Shown: positions 49,510-57,230 of the stretch, one piece after another
Layout of the letters: the number at the start of each line of letters is the position of its first letter
Numbering within the stretch: the first letter of the stretch is position 1
Assembly (NCBI GenBank): GCA_963737575.1
Contig: CAVTTJ010000005.1
Span: forward strand, 620,001 to 684,000
Reading direction: 5' to 3'
DNA from: VRUE01 sp963737575
Lineage (GTDB): Bacteria > Actinomycetota > Thermoleophilia > Solirubrobacterales > 70-9
DNA length: 64,000 nt
Notes under the pieces: generated by a model
Database searches by the model: none
What the model was told of the DNA's origin: nothing
What the model saw: the letters and a program-made list of their open reading frames with translations, nothing else
Program-made: the position numbers and the translations under genes

Positions 49510-50844
49510 AGCGCCAGGGCGCTCGCCCTGCGGCTGCCGGGAAGGGCCGGCGGCGCGAAGAAGAGGAAAAAGAGCAAGAAGCGCTCGCGCGCGGCCAGCC
49601 TGCCGGCCGAGTACAACATTCTCCTCACCGCGACGCTCTGCCTGCTGGCATTCGGCGCGGTGATGATCTTCTCGGCGAGCTCGACGACGCGCGTCCTCAG
49701 TGACGGCGGGCTCACCGACAGCGTCTACTACCTCAAACGCACAGTGATGTTCGGCGCGGTCGGCCTGCTGATCATGCACCTCGCGACCCGGACCGGGCTC
49801 GAGTTCGTCCGCCGCATGACGCCGGCGATCCTCGCGATCTCCTTCTTCCTCCTCTTCGCTGTGCTCGTCGGCGGCACCAACGTCAACGGCTCGAGCCGCT
49901 GGATCGGGTCCGGGTTCCTCCAGATCCAGCCCTCCGAGCTGGCCAAGGTCGCCCTGATCCTCTACGGCGCCGACCTCTTCGCGAACAAGCCGAAACGGGT
50001 CCGGACCCTGCAGGGGATGATGCCCTTCCTCCTCGTCGTCGGCGTCTCGGCGCTGCTGATCGTCGCCGAGCCGGACCTCGGGACGACCCTGGTGATCGCG
50101 TTCGCCTCCGCCGCGACCCTGGTCGCGGCCGGCGCCCGGATGCGCGACCTGGCGATGGTCGCCCTGGTGCTCGGCTTCTTCGCGCTGCTGATGACCCTCG
50201 TCGAGCCCTACCGGATGGCGCGGCTGACGGCCTTCCTCAACCCGGGCGCCAACGCGGCCGGGACCGGGTTCCAGGCGGCGCAGGCGAAGATCGCGCTCGG
50301 CTCCGGCGGCATCTTCGGGGTCGGTATAGGCAACGGCGTTCAGAAGGCCTACTACCTGCCCGAGGCGCACACCGACATGATCACCGCGGTGATCGGCGAG
50401 GAGCTCGGGCTGGTCGGGATCGTCGGCGTCGTCGGTCTCTTCTCGATGCTCGGCTACGCGGGCCTGCAGACGGCGAAAAAAGCAAAGGACGTCTACGGCA
50501 AGATCCTCGTCGCCGGGCTGACATCGCTGATCCTCGTCCAGGCGACCGTCAACCTTTTCGCGGTGATGGGGCTGGCGCCACTGACCGGGGTGCCGCTGCC
50601 GTTCGTCTCCTATGGGAACAGCAGCCTGCTGGCCTCGCTTTTCGCGATCGGCCTGATCCTCAACGTCGCCCGCGGGGGGACCGCCGGCGCTGGCAAACTG
50701 CGCGTCGTCGATGGCGGGCGAAGGCCCGCGCGTGGAAGGAGTGGGTCGAGCGGTGCCAGAGCTCGCAAGAGTGGTGGTGGCGGCCGGGGGAACGGCGGGA
50801 CACGTCGTTCCCGCCATGGCGGTCGCCGCCGAGCTTCGGGATAG
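49507..50844 (+). CDS. ftsW: septal peptidoglycan glycosyltransferase FtsW
   Basis: A 445-residue SEDS protein. A basic N-terminal tail (Lys-Lys-Arg-Lys-Lys-Ser-Lys-Lys-Arg) precedes ten membrane helices. Signatures include Asn-Gly-Ser-Ser-Arg-Trp-Ile, Gln-Pro-Ser-Glu-Leu-Ala-Lys, the catalytic Asp in Glu-Pro-Asp-Leu-Gly-Thr, Tyr-Leu-Pro-Glu-Ala-His-Thr-Asp and the C-terminal Leu-Pro-Phe-Val-Ser-Tyr-Gly. It polymerises lipid II at the septum with FtsI. An Arg/Gly/Ser-rich tail of about 50 residues is read from DNA that also encodes the start of murG. GTG start at 49507. Confidence 0.95.
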   Translation: MSARALALRLPGRAGGAKKRKKSKKRSRAASLPAEYNILLTATLCLLAFGAVMIFSASSTTRVLSDGGLTDSVYYLKRTVMFGAVGLLIMHLATRTGLEFVRRMTPAILAISFFLLFAVLVGGTNVNGSSRWIGSGFLQIQPSELAKVALILYGADLFANKPKRVRTLQGMMPFLLVVGVSALLIVAEPDLGTTLVIAFASAATLVAAGARMRDLAMVALVLGFFALLMTLVEPYRMARLTAFLNPGANAAGTGFQAAQAKIALGSGGIFGVGIGNGVQKAYYLPEAHTDMITAVIGEELGLVGIVGVVGLFSMLGYAGLQTAKKAKDVYGKILVAGLTSLILVQATVNLFAVMGLAPLTGVPLPFVSYGNSSLLASLFAIGLILNVARGGTAGAGKLRVVDGGRRPARGRSGSSGARARKSGGGGRGNGGTRRSRHGGRRRASG

Positions 50845-51853
50845 CGGCGCCGAGGTCACCTTTCTCGGCACCCGCGAGAAGATCGAGGCCGATCTGGTGC
50901 CCGCCGCCGGATACGAGATCGACTTCATCAGGGTGAGGGGAATCGACCGCGGCAACCCTCTGCAGGCCGCTCGCGCGGTCCTGGAGGCCGGCGCCGCGGT
51001 CGGGGCCGCCCGCAGCGCCATCCGCCGCCGCCGAGCCGACGTCGTGATGGGCGGCGGCGGGTACGTCGCCGGGCCCGCCGGTTTGGGGGCGGCGCTGTCC
51101 GGCACCCCGCTCGTCCTGACCGAGGCCGACAGCCACCTCGGCCTCGCCAACCGGCTGCTGGCGGCGAGAGCGCGCCGGGTCTGCCTCGCCTTCCCGATCG
51201 ACGGGCGCGACGGCGACCGCTACCTCGTCACCGGGCGCCCGGTCCCGGCGGCCGTCCTGGTGGCCGACCGGTCGGCGGCGCGGCGCCGGTTCGAGATCCC
51301 CGATTCGGCCCGCTGCCTGCTGGTCGTCGGCGGCAGCCAGGGCGCCCGCTCGATCAACGAGTGCGCTGTGGCCGCCTTCGCCGAGCGCGAGGGCCGCGAC
51401 TTCCACGTCGTCCACGTCGCCGGCCGCCGCGACTACACCGAGCTGAAGCCGCGGCTCGCCTCGGCGCCGCACAACGATCGCTACGAGCTGCTCGAGTACG
51501 AGCCCGACCTCGGCCAGTGCCTGGCGGCGAGCGACCTCGTCCTCGGCCGGGCCGGCGGCTCGATCTTCGAGGTCACCGCGACCGGGCGGCCCGCGATCCT
51601 CGTCCCCTATCCGCACGCGGCGGCCGGGCACCAGGCGACCAACGCGGCCTGGATGGAGCGGGCGGGGGGCGCGATCGTGATCGCCGACGCCGAGCTCGGG
51701 CCGGAGCGGCTCCTCGACTCCGTCACCGGCCTCTTCGGAGAACCCGTGAAGCTCGAGGCGATGGCGGCGGCATCGCGGGGCCTGGCGCTGCCGGATGCCG
51801 CCCGGCGGATCGCCGACGAGGTCTTAAGCGCGGCGGGAAGCGCGAAGCGATGA
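50753..51853 (+). CDS. murG: UDP-GlcNAc:lipid I N-acetylglucosaminyltransferase MurG
   Basis: A 366-residue GT28 enzyme making lipid II at the cytoplasmic face. The N-terminal glycine loop reads Ala-Ala-Gly-Gly-Thr-Ala-Gly-His-Val-Val-Pro-Ala; Ala replaces the second Gly of the usual GGTGGH. The donor-binding region has Gly-Gly-Ser-Gln-Gly-Ala-Arg-Ser-Ile-Asn and Gly-Arg-Ala-Gly-Gly-Ser. I favour the GTG at 50753 (GGAAGGAG 11 bp upstream); an ATG at 50711 would add 14 residues. Either start lies inside ftsW in another frame (overlap 92 or 134 bp). ATGA overlap with murC. Confidence 0.93.
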   Translation: MPELARVVVAAGGTAGHVVPAMAVAAELRDSGAEVTFLGTREKIEADLVPAAGYEIDFIRVRGIDRGNPLQAARAVLEAGAAVGAARSAIRRRRADVVMGGGGYVAGPAGLGAALSGTPLVLTEADSHLGLANRLLAARARRVCLAFPIDGRDGDRYLVTGRPVPAAVLVADRSAARRRFEIPDSARCLLVVGGSQGARSINECAVAAFAEREGRDFHVVHVAGRRDYTELKPRLASAPHNDRYELLEYEPDLGQCLAASDLVLGRAGGSIFEVTATGRPAILVPYPHAAAGHQATNAAWMERAGGAIVIADAELGPERLLDSVTGLFGEPVKLEAMAAASRGLALPDAARRIADEVLSAAGSAKR

Positions 51854-53166
51854 GTCAGTGGGCCGGCCGGCGGATGCACTTCATCGGGATCGGCGGCGCC
51901 GGGATGAGCGGGCTGGCCCTCGTCTGCGCCGAGCTGGGCGCCGAGGTCGGCGGCAGCGACCGGTCCGACTCCTCCTACATGGAGCGGCTGCGCGCAGCCG
52001 GGCTCGAGCCGGCGGTCGGCCACGACGCCTCGAACCTGCCGGAGAGTGCCGAGGTGATCGTCTCGACCGCGATCGCCGACGACAATCCCGAGCTCGCGCT
52101 CGCCCGCGAGCGGGGCCTTACCGTCCACCACCGCGGCGAGCTGTTGGCCGAGCTCTGCGCCGAGAAGCGGTTGCTCGCCGTCGCCGGGACACACGGAAAG
52201 ACGACGACCGCGGCGATGGCGGCCTGGGCGCTGCGGGCAACCGGCGCCGGCCCCGCCTTCTTCGTCGGCGGCGAGGTACCGGGCCTCGGCCCCGGCGGCG
52301 CGCCCGCCAACGCCGGCTGGGGCGAGGGCGAGTGGGTGGTCGCCGAGGCCGACGAGAGCGACGCGAGCTTCCTCCGCCTGCGCCCCGAGGTGGCGGTCGT
52401 CACAAACCTCGAGATGGACCACCACTCCCACTGGGGATCGATCGCAGAGCTGCGGGCGGCCTTCGCGCGGTTCGCCGAGCCCGCGCAGGCGGTCGTCGTG
52501 CCCGCCGGCGCCGGCCTCGATTCCCTCGGGGCGGAGGCGGCCGAGGTCGCCCATTTCGACGCGGACGGCCCGGGCCCGGCCGGTCTGCGGCTCGCCGTTC
52601 CGGGGCGCCACAACCTGATGAACGCCCGCGCCGCGCTGGCGGCCGCCGGGCTCGCCGGGGCCGATCTCGACGCCGCCGCCGGCTCGCTCGCGGACTTCCC
52701 CGGAGTGCGCAGGCGGCTGGAGCTGAGGGGCGAGCGAGCGGGGGCCCGCATCTACGACGACTACGGCCACCACCCGACCGAGGTCCGGGCGGCGATCGTT
52801 GCGCTCCGCGAGCTTGCGCCGGAGCGCCTGATCGCGGTCTTCCAGCCCCACCTCTACTCGCGGACGAAGGCCTTTGCCGAGCAGCTGGGGTCGGCGCTCG
52901 CGCTCGCCGACGAGGTCGCCGTCCTCGATGTCTACCCGGCGCGCGAGGAGCCGGTCGGCGAGCTCGCCGGGGTCAGCGGCCTCGATGTCGCCCGCGCCGC
53001 CGCCGACCGGATGGGTGGCCGCAGAGTGCTCTGGCTGCCCGACCGCGACCGCGCCGCCGCCGTTCTGGGGCCGGAGCTTGGGCCGGGGGCGATCCTGGTC
53101 ACGATCGGCGCCGGCAGCATCCACGAGCTCGCCGACGTCCTGCTCGAATCCGGCGGTGCCGGATGA
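51850..53166 (+). CDS. murC: UDP-MurNAc:L-alanine ligase MurC
   Basis: A 438-residue cytoplasmic Mur ligase. N-terminal His-Phe-Ile-Gly-Ile-Gly-Gly-Ala-Gly-Met-Ser-Gly, ATP loop Gly-Thr-His-Gly-Lys-Thr (113-118), Glu-Ala-Asp-Glu-Ser-Asp, Asn-Leu-Glu-Met-Asp-His-His and Asp-Asp-Tyr-Gly-His-His-Pro-Thr-Glu identify MurC. It adds L-alanine to UDP-MurNAc. ATGA-type overlaps on both sides. Confidence 0.96.
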   Translation: MSQWAGRRMHFIGIGGAGMSGLALVCAELGAEVGGSDRSDSSYMERLRAAGLEPAVGHDASNLPESAEVIVSTAIADDNPELALARERGLTVHHRGELLAELCAEKRLLAVAGTHGKTTTAAMAAWALRATGAGPAFFVGGEVPGLGPGGAPANAGWGEGEWVVAEADESDASFLRLRPEVAVVTNLEMDHHSHWGSIAELRAAFARFAEPAQAVVVPAGAGLDSLGAEAAEVAHFDADGPGPAGLRLAVPGRHNLMNARAALAAAGLAGADLDAAAGSLADFPGVRRRLELRGERAGARIYDDYGHHPTEVRAAIVALRELAPERLIAVFQPHLYSRTKAFAEQLGSALALADEVAVLDVYPAREEPVGELAGVSGLDVARAAADRMGGRRVLWLPDRDRAAAVLGPELGPGAILVTIGAGSIHELADVLLESGGAG

Positions 53167-54074
53167 ACGCGCCGGAGGGGGTCGAGCGCGAGTACCCCTT
53201 GGCGCGGCTGACGACCGTCCGCACCGGCGGCGACGCCGATTGGTTCGCCCGCCCCGAGGACGCGGATGCGCTGTCCGAGCTGGTGGGGTGGGCCGATGCC
53301 GAGGGCCTGCCGGTGGGCGTCATCGGATCCGGTTCGAATCTGCTGGTGGCCGACGACGGCTTCCACGGGCTGGCGATCAAGCTCGGCCCAGGGCTGGCGG
53401 TCGTCGAGCGCGACGGCAAGAGCCTGCGCGCCGGGGGCGGCGCGAGGCTTCCCTCGGTGGCGACGAGGGCCGCCGAGTGGGGGCTCTCCGGCCTCGAGTT
53501 CGGGGTCAACATCCCCGGCACGGTCGGCGGCGCGGTGAGGATGAACGCCAACGCCTACGGGGGCCAGCTGGCGGAGGTGCTCGAGTGGGTCGACGTCTGC
53601 TCTCCCGGAGGTCGCGACCGCCGCCGCCCCGAGGATCTCGGGTTCGCCTACCGCAGCAGCAACCTCGGCCCGGCCGAGGTCATCGCCGCGGCGGGTTTCG
53701 TCCTCACCGCGGCCGACCCGGCGCAGGTCAGGGCGACGATGGCGGCGATGCGCGAGCGCCGGCACGAGGCTCAGCCGGCCGGGATCAAGACCTTCGGCTC
53801 GACCTTCAAGAACCCCGACGACCCGCGGGCCGAGGGTCGGACCGCCGGACAGCTCCTCGAGGAGGCCGGGAGCCGTGGCCTCGTCAGGGGCGGGGCGCGG
53901 TTCTCGGAGAAGCACGCGAACTTCGTCGAGAACACCGGCGAGGCGAGCACCGCCGATGTCCTCGAGCTGATGGCCGCCGGCCGCCGTCGGGTCCACGAGC
54001 GGTTCGGGATCGTCCTCGAGCCCGAGGTCCAGCTGCTCGGAGAGGTCGAGATGCCCGAAGATTGGACGCTGTGA
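53163..54074 (+). CDS. murB: UDP-N-acetylenolpyruvoylglucosamine reductase MurB
   Basis: A 303-residue FAD enzyme of the short (type II) MurB class. FAD-site segments are Thr-Val-Arg-Thr-Gly-Gly-Asp-Ala, Ile-Gly-Ser-Gly-Ser-Asn-Leu-Leu-Val and Asn-Ile-Pro-Gly-Thr-Val-Gly-Gly-Ala. The proton-donor Ser is in Phe-Gly-Ser-Thr-Phe-Lys-Asn-Pro and the C-terminal Glu in Leu-Glu-Pro-Glu-Val. It reduces enolpyruvyl-UDP-GlcNAc to UDP-MurNAc. GTGA overlap with the ftsQ-like gene. Confidence 0.95.
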   Translation: MNAPEGVEREYPLARLTTVRTGGDADWFARPEDADALSELVGWADAEGLPVGVIGSGSNLLVADDGFHGLAIKLGPGLAVVERDGKSLRAGGGARLPSVATRAAEWGLSGLEFGVNIPGTVGGAVRMNANAYGGQLAEVLEWVDVCSPGGRDRRRPEDLGFAYRSSNLGPAEVIAAAGFVLTAADPAQVRATMAAMRERRHEAQPAGIKTFGSTFKNPDDPRAEGRTAGQLLEEAGSRGLVRGGARFSEKHANFVENTGEASTADVLELMAAGRRRVHERFGIVLEPEVQLLGEVEMPEDWTL

Positions 54075-54598
54075 GGCGGACGATGATCATCGTCGTCCTC
54101 GCGGTGATCGCGATCGGCGCGATCTATCACTTCGTGATCGCCACGAAGACGGTCGAGCCGACGCTTACCGTGCCGGCGCCGGTCGCGGCGATCGGCGTCG
54201 GCTCCGGCGCCCTCGGCGTCGACTCGACGGGCAGGGTCCTGGAGAGCATGCCGGCGCCCGAAGAAGGCTCGCTGCCGCTGCTGCCGACCGCTGCGGCGCC
54301 GAAGAGCGGCCAGCTGCGCGGCCCGATGCTCGAACAGGTCCGGGTGCTCGCCGCCGCTCCCGGCGGCCTCCGCCCGTACCTCGCGAGCACGTCCTACGGC
54401 GAAGACGGGGTCAGCGTCGAACTCAGCTCGGGGATCGAAATCCGGTTCGGGGACGCCACCCAGGCGCAACTGAAGTGGCGCTCGGCCGCCGCCGTGCTCG
54501 CCGATCCCGCCACCGAAACGCTCGACTACGTCGACGTTCAGGCGCCGCGCAGGCCCGCGGTCGGCGGCTCCGGGCACGTTCTGCCACCGGCCGAATGA
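54071..54598 (+). CDS. ftsQ: minimal FtsQ/DivIB-like division protein lacking POTRA domain
   Basis: A 175-residue bitopic protein. A membrane helix occupies about residues 5-21 (Ile-Ile-Val-Val-Leu-Ala-Val-Ile-Ala-Ile-Gly). A short stretch leads directly to the FtsQ C-terminal beta domain: Gly-Val-Asp-Ser-Thr-Gly-Arg-Val-Leu, then Gly-Ile-Glu-Ile-Arg-Phe-Gly-Asp-Ala, Leu-Lys-Trp and Leu-Asp-Tyr-Val-Asp-Val-Gln-Ala-Pro-Arg-Arg-Pro-Ala-Val, all in FtsQ order. The N-terminal POTRA of usual FtsQ (about 70 residues) is absent. Position between murB and ftsZ supports the call. GTG start. Glutamate is 8 GAA to 2 GAG, unlike murB before it. Confidence 0.72.
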   Translation: MRRTMIIVVLAVIAIGAIYHFVIATKTVEPTLTVPAPVAAIGVGSGALGVDSTGRVLESMPAPEEGSLPLLPTAAAPKSGQLRGPMLEQVRVLAAAPGGLRPYLASTSYGEDGVSVELSSGIEIRFGDATQAQLKWRSAAAVLADPATETLDYVDVQAPRRPAVGGSGHVLPPAE

Positions 54599-54678
54599 AC
54601 CCTCGACCGTAGGCTCAGACTCGGCAAACCCTCAAGTAGTGGTTGAGACAGTTCGGCTGCAGGATGCGTCCCGCCGGT

Positions 54679-54707
54679 TTGACAGAGGGCCGAATTTGCC
54701 CTACGTT
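54679..54707 (+). promoter_or_regulatory. ftsZ promoter (sigma-A type)
   Basis: TTGACA (54679-54684) and TACGTT (54702-54707) are separated by exactly 17 bp, about 150 bp before the ftsZ start codon, in the only sizeable gap of the right half of the dcw cluster. It would give ftsZ its own transcription. Confidence 0.65.
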
Positions 54708-54748
54708 GAGCGCAATTTCCGAGGTTACTGTGAAGGCAAGAACTCTTA

Positions 54749-54811
54749 AGCCTTGCTGAAGCCTCGGACGGAACCAAGGCTCAACTCAATTGCCAGTCCT
54801 GCCGAGGACTG
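54749..54811 (+). promoter_or_regulatory. two hairpins in the ftsZ leader
   Basis: AGCCTTG (54749-54755) pairs with CAAGGCT (54775-54781), and CAGTCCT (54794-54800) pairs with AGGACTG (54805-54811) around a GCCG loop. Both lie between the predicted promoter and the start codon. No T-run follows, so they may affect stability or translation rather than termination. Confidence 0.45.
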
Positions 54812-54856
54812 GGGCATAGCCGGCCCGCCAGGGGTCGGACATGGAGAAATCGGGAG

Positions 54857-55936
54857 ATGGAATCCACTTACCTTGCGGTGATCAAGGTCGTCGGGGCCGG
54901 CGGCGGGGGTACCAATGCCGTCAGCCGGATGGTCGACGCCGGGATCCGCGGCGTCGAGTTCATCGCCGTCAACACCGACGCCCAGGCCCTGCAGGCCTGC
55001 GACGCCGACATCAAGCTCTCGATCGGGCAGGAGCTGACCCGCGGCCTCGGGGCCGGCGGCAACCCGGAGGTCGGCGCCGGCGCCGCTGCCGAGAGCCGCG
55101 ACGAGATCAAGGAGGCGCTGAAGGGCGCCGACATGGTCTTCGTCACCGCCGGCGAGGGCGGCGGCACCGGGACCGGCTCGGCGCCGGTCATCGCCGAGAT
55201 CGCCAAGGAGGAGATCGGCGCCCTCACCGTCGGCGCCGTGACCAAGCCGTTCGAGTTCGAGGGCAAACGGCGGATGCAGCAGGCGCTCGAGGGCATCGAG
55301 AAACTTCGCAACAACGTCGACACCCTGATCATCGTCCCGAACGAGAAGCTGCTGCAGGCGGTCGAGCGCCGCACCAGCGTGCTCGAGGCCTTCCGCCAGG
55401 CGGACGACATCCTCCGCCAGGGCGTCCAGGGCATCACCGACCTGATCACGATCCCCGGCCTGATCAACCTCGACTTCGCCGACGTGCGGACGATCATGCG
55501 CGACGCCGGTTCGGCCCTGATGGGGGTCGGCGCGGCCTCCGGCGAGGCGCGGGCGATCGACGCCGCCAAGGCGGCGATCACCTCGCCGCTGATCGAGGAG
55601 TCGATCAAGGGCGCGACCGGGATGCTCCTCAACATCACCGGCCCCGAGGACCTCGGCCTGTTCGAGGTCAACGAGGCCGCCCAGCTCGTCCAGGCCGAGG
55701 CCGACGACAACGCCAACATCATCTTCGGCTCGGTCGTCGACCAGTCGATGCGCGACGAGGTCCGCGTGACCGTGATCGCGACCGGGTTCGAGGGCTTCGA
55801 GCTCCTCGCCCGCTCGCCGCAGCGGGTGCGCCGCCGCTACGAGAGCAGGCCGCGGATCTCCGCCGACGACACCGACATCCGCAAACTGCGGGTCTCCGAC
55901 GACGACATCGAAGTCCCCGGCTTCCTCCAGGAATAG
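54857..55936 (+). CDS. ftsZ: cell division GTPase FtsZ
   Basis: A 359-residue tubulin homolog that polymerises into the Z ring. The N-terminal nucleotide loop is Gly-Ala-Gly-Gly-Gly-Gly-Thr-Asn-Ala-Val; the tubulin signature GGGTGTGS spans residues 101-108; and the T7 loop reads Asn-Leu-Asp-Phe-Ala-Asp-Val. The linker is very short, and the C-terminal Asp-Asp-Asp-Ile-Glu-Val-Pro-Gly-Phe-Leu is the conserved peptide bound by SepF and other partners. No ftsA is present, as usual in actinobacteria. Confidence 0.97.
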   Translation: MESTYLAVIKVVGAGGGGTNAVSRMVDAGIRGVEFIAVNTDAQALQACDADIKLSIGQELTRGLGAGGNPEVGAGAAAESRDEIKEALKGADMVFVTAGEGGGTGTGSAPVIAEIAKEEIGALTVGAVTKPFEFEGKRRMQQALEGIEKLRNNVDTLIIVPNEKLLQAVERRTSVLEAFRQADDILRQGVQGITDLITIPGLINLDFADVRTIMRDAGSALMGVGAASGEARAIDAAKAAITSPLIEESIKGATGMLLNITGPEDLGLFEVNEAAQLVQAEADDNANIIFGSVVDQSMRDEVRVTVIATGFEGFELLARSPQRVRRRYESRPRISADDTDIRKLRVSDDDIEVPGFLQE

Positions 55937-55947
55937 CCGGGCCCCGC

Positions 55948-57186
55948 TCAGCGCGGGCCCAGCTCCTCGACCTCGTAGCCGGACTCGGCGAGCCGGGCGA
56001 GGAGCTCGTCGCCGTGGAGCTCGCTGCGGCTTTCGACCAGGACCTCGACTCCGGTCTCCTTGACGTGCAGCGAGACGCCGTCGCGGACGTGGGTCACGTC
56101 GAGGACGTTGCCCCCGGCGCGGGCGATGATCTGGAGGAAGTCGACGAGCCCGCCGGGGCGGTCGCTGATCTTCGAGAAGAGGCGGGACCGGCGCCCGATC
56201 CCGGTCTGGTGCCGGTTGATCACCTCGGCGAGGACGTGCGCGTCGACGTTCCCTCCCGAGAGGACGACGGCGGTCGTCCCCGTCTCGGCCGGGCGAAGGG
56301 CGCCGCTCAGCAGCGCGGCGACGCCGACCGCGCCGGCCCCCTCGGTCACGAGCTTCCCGTACTCGACGAGGAAGACCATCGCCTCGGCTATCGCGTCGTC
56401 GTCGACGGCGACGACCTCCTCGACCCAGCGGCGGACAAGCTCGAGGGTCAGGTCCCCCGGTCGCTTGACCGCGATCCCGTCGGCGATCGTCGAGGGCACG
56501 GTGACCGCCTGGGGCGTGCCGCTCTCCAGCGAGAGGGCGAAGGCGGCGCACCCTGCCGCCTGGACCCCGGCGATCTCGACCCCGCCGCCGCCGGACTCGA
56601 GCGCCGCCGCAATCCCGCTGATCAGCCCGCCGCCGCCGACCGGGACGATCACCTTCGCCAGGTCGGGGACCTGCTCGCGCAGCTCGAGGCCGACGCCGGC
56701 CTGGCCCCGGATCACGTCGAGGTCGTCGAAGGGATGCACGAACAGGAGGTCGTTCTGCTCGGCCAGCCGTTTGGCGGCTTCGAGGCACTCGTCGATCGCG
56801 CTCCCCTCCAGCACGACGCCGGCGCCGAACGCGCTGACCGCGTCGACCTTCGAGATCGCGGCGTCTTCGGGCATGAAGACGGTGCATGGGATGCCGCGGG
56901 CTCGGGCCGCGTAGGCGAGCGCCTGGCCGTGGTTCCCGGCGCTCCCGGCGACCACGCCCCGGCAGTTCCCCGCGTTGCGGTCGGCCAGTTTCGCGAGCGA
57001 GCCGCGCAGCTTGAAGGACCCGGTGCGCTGCATGTTCTCGGCCTTGAGGACGACCTTGCCGCCGCAGCGGCGGGAGAGCTCCCCGAGGCTGAACACGGGC
57101 GTTTCCTTGACCGTCTCGGAGACGGCTGCGTGAGTCGCCCGGAGCTCCTCCGGGTCGGGCTGCCAGTTCGACGCCGCGTCAGTCAT
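55948..57186 (-). CDS. ilvA: threonine ammonia-lyase with ACT domain
   Basis: A 412-residue PLP enzyme. The PLP lysine is Lys59 in Gly-Ser-Phe-Lys-Leu-Arg-Gly. The phosphate loop is Gly-Gly-Gly-Gly-Leu-Ile, and Ala-Gly-Asn-His-Gly-Gln is present. Residues about 330-412 form one ACT domain (Ser-Asp-Arg-Pro-Gly-Gly-Leu), as in the short IlvA/TdcB class. It deaminates threonine to 2-oxobutyrate for isoleucine synthesis or threonine breakdown. ATG 57186 is the family start. It lies opposite the dcw and gcv operons and is divergent from gcvT. Confidence 0.94.
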   Translation of the reverse strand: MTDAASNWQPDPEELRATHAAVSETVKETPVFSLGELSRRCGGKVVLKAENMQRTGSFKLRGSLAKLADRNAGNCRGVVAGSAGNHGQALAYAARARGIPCTVFMPEDAAISKVDAVSAFGAGVVLEGSAIDECLEAAKRLAEQNDLLFVHPFDDLDVIRGQAGVGLELREQVPDLAKVIVPVGGGGLISGIAAALESGGGGVEIAGVQAAGCAAFALSLESGTPQAVTVPSTIADGIAVKRPGDLTLELVRRWVEEVVAVDDDAIAEAMVFLVEYGKLVTEGAGAVGVAALLSGALRPAETGTTAVVLSGGNVDAHVLAEVINRHQTGIGRRSRLFSKISDRPGGLVDFLQIIARAGGNVLDVTHVRDGVSLHVKETGVEVLVESRSELHGDELLARLAESGYEVEELGPR

Positions 57187-57199
57187 CTCAGATGTGTCA

Positions 57200-57226
57200 C
57201 CAGGCTCGATTGTCAAGATAGCCTGG
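57200..57226. promoter_or_regulatory. inverted repeat between ilvA and gcvT
   Basis: CCAGGCT (57200-57206) and AGCCTGG (57220-57226) form a perfect 7-bp inverted repeat with a 13-bp spacer. It fills much of the 44-bp gap between the divergent ilvA and gcvT starts and ends 4 bp before the gcvT start codon. It could be an operator for both, or an mRNA hairpin at the gcvT start. Confidence 0.4.
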
Positions 57227-57230
57227 CTCC

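Noticed and set aside
48715..51150. 811-codon minus-strand open frame
   Set aside because: Antisense shadow of murD, ftsW and murG, without recognisable domains.
57187..57230. Glycine riboswitch upstream of gcvT
   Set aside because: The gap is only 44 bp, too short for the aptamer, and none of its conserved blocks are present.
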